Positions 56,711 through 64,000 of a stretch of DNA of 64,000 nt are shown piece by piece. The translations under genes and the position numbers were made by a program. Every line of letters begins with the position of its first letter. Positions within the stretch are counted from its first letter, which is position 1. Where the stretch lies: assembly GCA_037783545.1 (NCBI GenBank), contig JBBELK010001389.1, positions 23,396-87,395 on the forward strand, given 5' to 3'. Origin of the DNA: Henricia sp. BOLD:AAB3569 (Eukaryota; Echinodermata; Asteroidea; Spinulosida; Echinasteridae). The notes beneath the pieces are model-generated. The model ran no database searches and was not told the DNA's origin. It worked only from the letters and a program-made list of their open reading frames with translations.

Positions 56711-57572
56711 AGAGGAAGAATCCCCCTTGACGAAAATCCAGCATTTAGGCTTTTTGCGATAGTCCAAACATCCCTCTTGCCGACGTGGATTTTTATTATT
56801 TTTTAATTGTCGGTTTTAAGTGGATAAATTGCAAGCAAAAGTGCGCTTTTCGAAAATGAGATTTTCGCGATTTCTGAAACGCTTATTAGGTATTCATGAT
56901 ATGCGCGTGACCCCGTGATGCAATCCTGAGAAAGAGAAGTCAACACGATTGTTAGCTCCATACGTTTACACGCAAAAAACTTGGAAAACTGTCTCTGTTA
57001 GATGGTGTTTTTTGAAGAATTTTGTTGGTCCAAAAAGCCAGATATATGCCCAGTAGCTGCGTGGTTGTATGTTTTACCAGACACTATAAAAAAAGAAAGA
57101 GCAGAAAGATTTTCTTTTCTATTACCAAGAGAGAGAAAAATGAGTCGCTCATTCTAACTTGTACCGGCCGATGTAACACGTGGGAACTATACGGCCCGCA
57201 GGGAACCGTTCCATGCTGTACACAGACCGCTGTGAATGCCGTTCGTTCCGTGATAAAACCACCCGTCGCAATGCACCAGTATTTACTTCAAGAGAGCTTC
57301 ATTGTGAGCCACAATTTCACCGTTTTTTCACAAAACGGGTAATAGTAGATTGTTGTCATATTACATGACATGAAGTGTTTTTCACGTTTGTATTTTTAAT
57401 TACAAGGACAAAACAGGCATGATAAACATTCACTTCGTGTATTTTCCATTCAATACTGCACAGGCCGTTTTGTATGTTTCTCAGGATGACGTCAAAACCC
57501 TGGTGATAAACAGACCAAGTGACCTCGAGCGTTTCAGAATTTTGGGTGAAGAGGGTCGGAACTGCTTTACGT
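56711..57572. mobile_element. TTAA-target element with GAATCCCCC ends, copy 3, right end lost
   Basis: TTAA (56707-56710) precedes AGAGGAAGAATCCCCCTTGA. It is very similar to 31813-32764 until about 57572, where the sequence departs. The shared 106-codon frame lies at 57022-57342. Confidence 0.82.
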
Positions 57573-58630
57573 TTTGCGACAAAAGTGCAAGTGGGAAGTA
57601 TATCTTAAAATTACATTCAGCATTCGAATTAGCACTGGTCCGTTGGCCAAATGACAGTTGAAATGGTCTCGGGCCAGCTGGAAAGCCTTCCCAATGGTCC
57701 GGCCGTCCAGTTGAAATAAAACAGACCCACGCCGCCGTACTAAATTTAAAGGAGTGATGAAATAACTTTGATCTTTCTTCAGACTCCCACGGCCGGTTCC
57801 AATTTATTCCCCTGGAGTGAGAGACTGCACTTCCAGTTTTGGTTATGCAGTATGTCTCTGGGGCTGAAGACTTGATAACTAGTTTTTATTTCAAGTCGTA
57901 AATCAATCTTATTTCCCAAGTCCAGTCACAAGTCATTTTCTCCAGGGTCAAGTCACAGGTCAAAAACTGACTTGACCCCAAGCCAACAGGTTGAAAAAGA
58001 CCAGCTCTGCCCTGGTTTAATTCTTTATAACCGCCCCCAAGATGTACACTCACACTTAGAACTGTCACGAAGGGGTTAATGTGCACAAAAACATACATGT
58101 ACATGTACATCCTTGAGAATTTATAACAAAAGAGCCTTTCAAAACTCCAGAATAGCTCTAAAATTCACCAGAAAGCTCTAAAATGTACCACACATTTTCA
58201 AACTTTTAATGGGGAGAACCTTAATGACTACCAAATTTTCCTAATTGATTCACTCAAATGTGGTTTTTGCAAACATTAATGGTCGACTGTGTTTAAAAAG
58301 AACCAGAAATTTTAACAGTATTAAACCGGGCCACTTGAAATGCCGACGGGCCAGTGAAGATTTAATACAACTGGCCCTGTTGGCCAGTTGGGAAAAAAGT
58401 TAAGGGCGAACGCTGACATTATCTGTTGATTCCAGGAGGTAATTTCCTTAAAATCTCTGTTCAATGTATACGAAAAAAATACTGTTTTTAATCCATCTAA
58501 TCTCCATCGATAGTACTTAATAGCCCGTATGCCTCTGGCCGACTAGAAGACAGCCCGAGGGGCAAACCACCCCCAGCGGCCGGACTTTTTGTAGAGAAAT
58601 AGCTTACATAACTTCGAGTGAAATTTTCCT
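57573..58630. other. No gene; possible old repeat
   Basis: Inverted GGCCAACGGACCAG/CTGGCCC-type stretches near 57640 and 58370 hint at an eroded element. Otherwise AT-rich. Confidence 0.4.
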
Positions 58631-59030
58631 CTCACCCCGGACGCGATTTTTTTTTCCGTACCACATATTCGCTATGGGGCTTCATCGATTGGTGCATTGT
58701 AAATGAATATTCATATTGTCTATATAGCGCCTCCAAGAGTTATTAAATAAAAGGATATAATAAAGAAAATTCAGGAGTTTGTCGAGTCGTTTGGTAGTCT
58801 AGTGGTTAAGACGTAGTGCTATCAATCGAGAGATGGCAGGATCGAATCTCCTCAGAGTCGTATTAAATTGTTTTTACTATTAATTGAGGAAAGAGTGTGG
58901 TATGGTGTGGGGTTATGTTGAGGTAGTTATCGACAAAATACATCAGTATGCAACATATGCATAGGGGTTAAACCAATCAGAAGCAATGTTCGCTAAACAG
59001 TGGTACGGAAAAAAATATCGCACCCCGGAC
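58631..59030. mobile_element. Element with CTCACCCCGGACGCGATTTT ends
   Basis: The right end inverted, CTCTGTCCGGGGTGCGATAT, is similar, followed in both by the TTTTTTTCCGTACCAC block. A tRNA-like sequence lies inside (58795-58862). Confidence 0.65.
58795..58862 (+). repeat. tRNA-like sequence
   Basis: TGGTAGTCTAGTGGTTAAGA resembles an A box and GGATCGAATCTCC a B box. Arm pairing is poor, so a SINE head or pseudo-tRNA is likelier than a gene. Confidence 0.45.
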
Positions 59031-59267
59031 AGAGATTTCCAAAGTTTTTTGAATTTACTTTACAACCCCTCCACCTCCCCCCCACCCCCCGGGCCCCGTA
59101 CGTAAATGTTTGCAAAATTTGTGACGTCACCCACTTACTTTAACATTGGATAATGCTATTCAACCCCTCCCACACAATACTAGTCCGTGAGTTAATATTA
59201 AATAGAGGACCCCAAGGGCAAGGTCCTCATATTTTGATGAGGACCGGGAACCAGTCTAGGTTGGGCG

Positions 59268-59436
59268 AATAAGCCAGTTCGGAGTCTCGACTGCGCATGC
59301 GTCTCCCGACTTTGGTTTGAGATAAACAAAGCGGTATGCATTGTGTTTATCTCAAATGACCTGTGTTTATCTCAAATGACCTTGACACAATCCCATAGAC
59401 GTTCATTGCGCGCGCGAGATTCCGAACTGGCTTATT
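59268..59436. mobile_element. Short element with AATAAGCCAGTTCGGA ends
   Basis: Exact 16-base inverted ends at 59268-59283 and 59421-59436. Inside is a 24-base direct repeat (TGTGTTTATCTCAAATGACC twice). It directly abuts the giant fold-back element. Confidence 0.8.
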
Positions 59437-59437
59437 A

Positions 59438-62400
59438 GTCGGGTATCTATGGGGGACCCCCCGTGCACCCCCCCCAGAACTAAACCAAACCAACTTTTTT
59501 AGGTGCATTTTATGGTCCTAAAACACATTTTTGATGTTAACAGTAAAAAAAAACCGATGCATTCGGGTTATTCAAAATGGCGGCCAAAATGGCCGCCAAA
59601 ATGGTGCAAAATCATATATTGGCCAAATAATATGATTAAAGCACTTACAAAATGGCTAGTTATATGTTTTTGACCCTCGCAAATTCATTCCTGGGGTCCC
59701 TTTTTTTGTATCATGCTTCAAATTCAAAATGGCGGCCAATATGGAGGCCAATATGGCTGCCAAAAGTGGCCAACTGTGAGCAAAATGATATATATTGGAC
59801 AAAAATAATGATAAACACATACATAACAAAAGTTATATGTTTTTGACCCTCGCAAATTTAATCATGGGGTCCCCTTTTTTCTATCATGCTTCAAATTCAA
59901 AATGACGGCCAATATGGAGGCCAATTAATATGGCTGCCAAAATTGGCCAAATAAGAGAAAAATGATATATAATGGACAAAAATAATAATAAACACATAAC
60001 AAAAGGTACGTGTTTTTGACCCTCGCAAATTTATTTCTGGGGTCCCCTATTTTACTATCATGCTGCAAGTTAAATATGGCGGCCAATATGGCGGCTAATA
60101 TGGCAAAATATGAAGAAAAAAATAATGATATATAATAGACAAAATATAATGATAAACACATACATTAAAGGCAACCACCCAGAACTAACCCACACCAACT
60201 TATTGGGGAGCCCTTTGTGATCATAAAGCATATTTTGCATGTTAATACAATGAAATGCTCTGGAGATATCTAAAATGGCGGCCAATATGGCCACTAAAAA
60301 TGGTCCAAAATGAAAAAGATCATAGATGTATATTAGCCAAATAATGACAATCATTTATAAAATTGCTATATAGTTATGTTTCTTAACCTCACAAATGTTA
60401 TTTTAAAGATTTTCTACCATGCTCCAAATTCAAAATGGCTGCCAAAAGTGGCCATATATGAGGAGAATGATATATAATGGGCCAAAAATAACCCACAGCT
60501 TGAAGATGGCGATCACTGTAGCTGCCAAAAGTGGCCAAATATGAGAAAAATGACACATAATAAAGATAAAAATAAAATAAAAACTGTTGCACCTTTGAGG
60601 TCACAAAACATGTTAATTAAAAAATTGTCTGGCGATATCCAAGATGGTGGCCAATATGGTCACTAAAGAAATTCCAAAATAGAAAAGGTCATATATTTAT
60701 AGCAAAATAATGATTTAAATGTTTAGTTATATATATTTTTTACTCACAACTGTTTATCTGGTGTGCTACCATGCTTTAAATTCAAGACGGCGATCAATAT
60801 GGCTGTCAAGTGTAGCTGAATGTAAGAAAAATGATATATAATTGGCCAAAAACAAATTATAAAACATAAATTAAATGATGTTGTTCACCCTTATCAGTTG
60901 TCATCTTGGTATTTTTATCATGTTTGAAGTTAAATGAGGCTGGTATGACCACCAAAATGGTTTTTCCATGATCACAACAAATATGATCTGAGAGACACAG
61001 ATATGGGATCATGAGACAATGGGGTGTTTGTTGTTCGTGAAGAGGGAGTCTAAAGTGGGAAAGAGCGATTCTAGAAACAGCAACGGTATTGAAGTGCAGG
61101 GCATAATTATTTGAGTACACAAAATGTGAACAACTCAATACAATTCGAATTTGGATGTGCTTATAGAGCAGTTTAATCGTACACTCCTGAACATGATAGA
61201 AACCAGCAAGCAATAGAGGGATTAGGATGGGCAGTTGTCCTGTGCGATATTTCCATAAAGATGCATCCCTTGGGTTACATGTACTGGGGAGGCAACTATC
61301 CAATATGCCAATGCTACAGTAAGGGAAGTTTCAGTTTCATTGGATCCCTTTTAAAAGCGAGCAAGGGAAAACGCACTAGCCCAGCCAGCACAGCAGACAT
61401 TTTTCTCATTTGGCCGCATATGCTGATCGCATATTATGGAATTTGAAGTAAAAAAGGGTAGCATAAAGATGATTGTTGAGGGTAGAGAACATACCAGTAA
61501 CTAACCATTTTATTAATTTCTATTGCATCATATGGGTGATATGATTTGTCAGCCATATTGGCCGGCATCTTGGATATCTCGAGTGCCGCAGGTTTTTCTC
61601 TGTTAAAATCCAAATAGTTTTTGTGGATCAACGCACCCCAAAGGTTGTTATTGGGTTGTGTGGGGGTGGGGGGGAGAGGGGAGGGAGGGTGGGAGGGGGG
61701 GGGGGGGTCATTGAATTAATTAATTTAACATATTTTGGCAGCCATATATTGGTTGTAATAAATGAGGGTCAAGAACATATGAATAGCAATTTATAAATGC
61801 TAATTATTCGGCTTATGATATCCTTTTAATTTTAGACCATTTTTGGCGGCCATAGTTGGCCACCATCTTTGTCTCTAGAAGATTTTATTTTAATAATGTT
61901 AACATCCAAAACTGTTTCAGGACTCTAAAAGGCATCATACAAAGGTGGTGAGGTTAGTTTAGCGGAAGGGGGTTGCATTTAATTTATGCATTATTTCGTT
62001 GTCATTGTATATCATTTTTCTTACATTTGGCCACTTTTGGTAGCCATATTGGTCGCCAATTTTGAATTTAGAGCATGATATATGATAGAAAAATAGGAGA
62101 TGCCAGAATTATTTTTAAAACAGTCAAAAGCATATAACTAGCAATTTTATAAATGATTTTATCATATTATATTTGGCTAATATATGATCTTTTTCCATTT
62201 TGGACATATTACATGTAATAGCGGCCATACTGGCCGCCATCTTGGTCATCTCCAGAGCATTTTTTTTTCTTGTTAGTATCCCAGATATGCTTCAGGATCA
62301 TAAAAGACACCCTAAAAGGTTGTAAGTTAATTCTGGGGATTGCATTTAATGTACATGTATTTTTTTGTCCATTAAACATGTATATAATTTTTCTCATATT

Positions 62401-62910
62401 GGGCACTTTTTGGCCTCCATATTTGGCCGCCATTTTGAATTTAAAGCATGATTGAAAAAATGGGACCCCAGAAATACATTTGCGAGGGTCAAAAACATAA
62501 CTTTTGTTACATGTATGTATGTGTTTATCATTATTTTTGTCCATTATACATGTATATCATTTTTCTCACAGTTGGCCACTTTTTGGCAGCCATATTGGCC
62601 TCCATATTGGCCGCCATTTTTTAATTTGAAGCATGATACAAAAAAAGGGACCCCAGGAATGAATTTGCGAGGGTCAAAACATATAACTAGCCATTTTTTA
62701 AGTGCTTTAATCATATTATTTGGCCAATATATGATTTTGCACCATTTTGGCGGCCATTTTGGCCGCCATTTTGAATAACCCGAATGCATCGGGTTTTTTT
62801 TTACTGTTAACATCAAAAATGTGTTTTAGGACCATAAAATGCACCTAAAAAAGTTGGTTTGGTTTAGTTCTGGGGGGGGGTGCACGGGGGGTCCCCCATA
62901 GATACCCGAC
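59438..62910. mobile_element. 3.5-kb giant fold-back element
   Basis: TA at 59436-59437 and 62911-62912. The ends GTCGGGTATCTATGGGGGAC are inverted copies. About 300-700 bases at each end are nearly identical in inverse orientation, and homology continues more weakly to the centre near 61170. Each arm is made of roughly 190-base units with AAATGGCGGCCAATATGG and TGACCCTCGCAAAT blocks. No transposase is visible. Confidence 0.88.
61663..61708 (+). repeat. Poly-G tract
   Basis: Several runs of four or more G, ending in 13 G. G-quadruplex formation is possible. It lies inside the fold-back element. Confidence 0.9.
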
Positions 62911-62912
62911 TA

Positions 62913-63589
62913 TATTAGCCTGGGAAAAAATTCGGCAGACGACGGGGTGCAACAAGCATGACAAGTGAGTATAAAGTTTGAGTAGTTTAAAAACACGACA
63001 GCACACATTTTGTGAAATACCTTATAGAGCAGGCAACCTCATTACAACTCGAAAACAGATCAAAGTCTAAGACGTTGCGAAATCTCGGGAAAAAAGGATG
63101 GATAAATCGTGGTATAGTCTGCGCTGCCACACGGCGATTTTCTCACCTTCTGACGATTGAGGGCGCAAACAAACGGGCCGTAGCCACGTCGTGTAGCAAC
63201 ATCCGTGAAGACACCGCAGCCGGCCGTAGCCAGTGAACGTGTTATGGCGCCCTCTCTCGGCGATTTACACAGTACCATCTTGTCCGAGATTGGGAGCGCC
63301 AAAAGTTGCCCCAATTCTCATGTTTTATAAAATCTCATTTTGTCAACAGCGAGTTGTACACTTCATGAAGGACAGCTCATTTTATATGGCGAGTGTGATT
63401 TATAATGGTTGAATCACGGAGGAGAAAAAATCAAAAAATGATACAAACTTTTGCAGTTCTTCAAATGAAGTTCAATCATTCCCTGGCCTGGAATCTTGTG
63501 TTTAGACTGGTTGCCACCCCTCAGCCCTCCTCTCCCATCCCCCTGGCCCTCTCTCAGCAATTAACCTTTTGCGTGTTCCACGTGTCTGG
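62913..63589. other. No gene recognised
   Basis: Short frames without domain signals; no consistent splice pairs seen. Confidence 0.45.
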
Positions 63590-63860
63590 TGTACTGACAA
63601 TGACTCCTTTCACTGTTTCAGTTTCACATGCACACACTTCTGCACTTAGTATCCAGTTGACCAGACTAAATGTTTGTTGCTATGTGGTGCACTCGACATA
63701 TGTGTGAAATACAGAATCAACCATGTTCACCCGTAGGAGAGAATGGCATAAAGCAACCTGACCGTTGGTTGCTAGGCAATGGTGTGCACCACATAACAAT
63801 GCATGTGACTGTAAACTGCGTCTCCATTTCAAAGTGAAGAATTTGGGGCGCAAGAATTTG
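63590..63860. repeat. Dispersed repeat, sister of 5150-5410
   Basis: Shares GACCAGACTAAATGTTTGTT, GTAGGAGAGAATGGC and GTGTGCACCAC with the left-hand copy. Confidence 0.65.
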
Positions 63861-63896
63861 GGTGCATAAAAGGCTAATGCACGCATCAATTGTACA

Positions 63897-63920
63897 CCCC
63901 CCCCCCCCCCCCCCCCCCCC
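63897..63920 (+). repeat. Poly-C run of 24
   Basis: A homopolymer of 24 C. Its length is likely to vary between reads. Confidence 0.95.
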
Positions 63921-64000
63921 TCCTCACCTGAGGCAGATTTTTTTTCATAAACATTGAACACGGATTTGGGTGAATTTATATATTGGAATCGATAGCTTAT

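Overview
The window looks like genomic DNA of an invertebrate animal. It is AT-rich, split by long introns, and packed with DNA transposons, miniature inverted-repeat elements and tRNA-derived SINEs. Repeat style and gene content suggest a marine deuterostome such as an echinoderm or hemichordate; that placement is an inference and is only moderately secure. There are no bacterial-type operons, rRNA genes or CRISPR arrays.

The one host gene I can support is on the minus strand from 56552 down to 20443. Twenty coding exons with matching phases and canonical GT..AG introns join into a 691-residue protein that I identify as MCMDC2, the MCM-domain-containing protein 2 of meiotic recombination. 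It has the N-terminal helix bundle, the Cys-rich zinc region, the OB fold, a degenerate Walker A, and the MCM C-terminal segment. None of its exons is detected as such by simple ORF calling, because most are 35 to 180 bases. Exon 13 has been locally amplified into several broken copies, and exon 11 has a broken duplicate.

The left part (7892-14573) is a nearly intact autonomous PIF/Harbinger transposon. It has a TTA target duplication, long terminal inverted repeats, a three-exon intact DDE transposase on the minus strand and a three-exon MADF/BESS partner protein on the plus strand. The partner gene carries one in-frame stop codon. Two later insertions sit in introns of this element.

Most remaining sequence is non-autonomous transposons whose ends and target duplications can be read directly. 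TTAA-target elements form many families; two have paralogous empty sites inside the window. There are hAT-like elements with 8-bp duplications (CTGGGTAC, CTATTAAT), Harbinger-like elements with TTA/TAA, elements with GGGTCATTCC ends and 4-bp duplications (Sola-like), and TA-target mariner-like miniatures. Several large palindromes are present, the largest a 3.5-kb fold-back element (59438-62910) built from repeated units rich in the motif GGCGGCCAATATGG. Stretches not listed are AT-rich intronic or intergenic DNA in which I see no gene.
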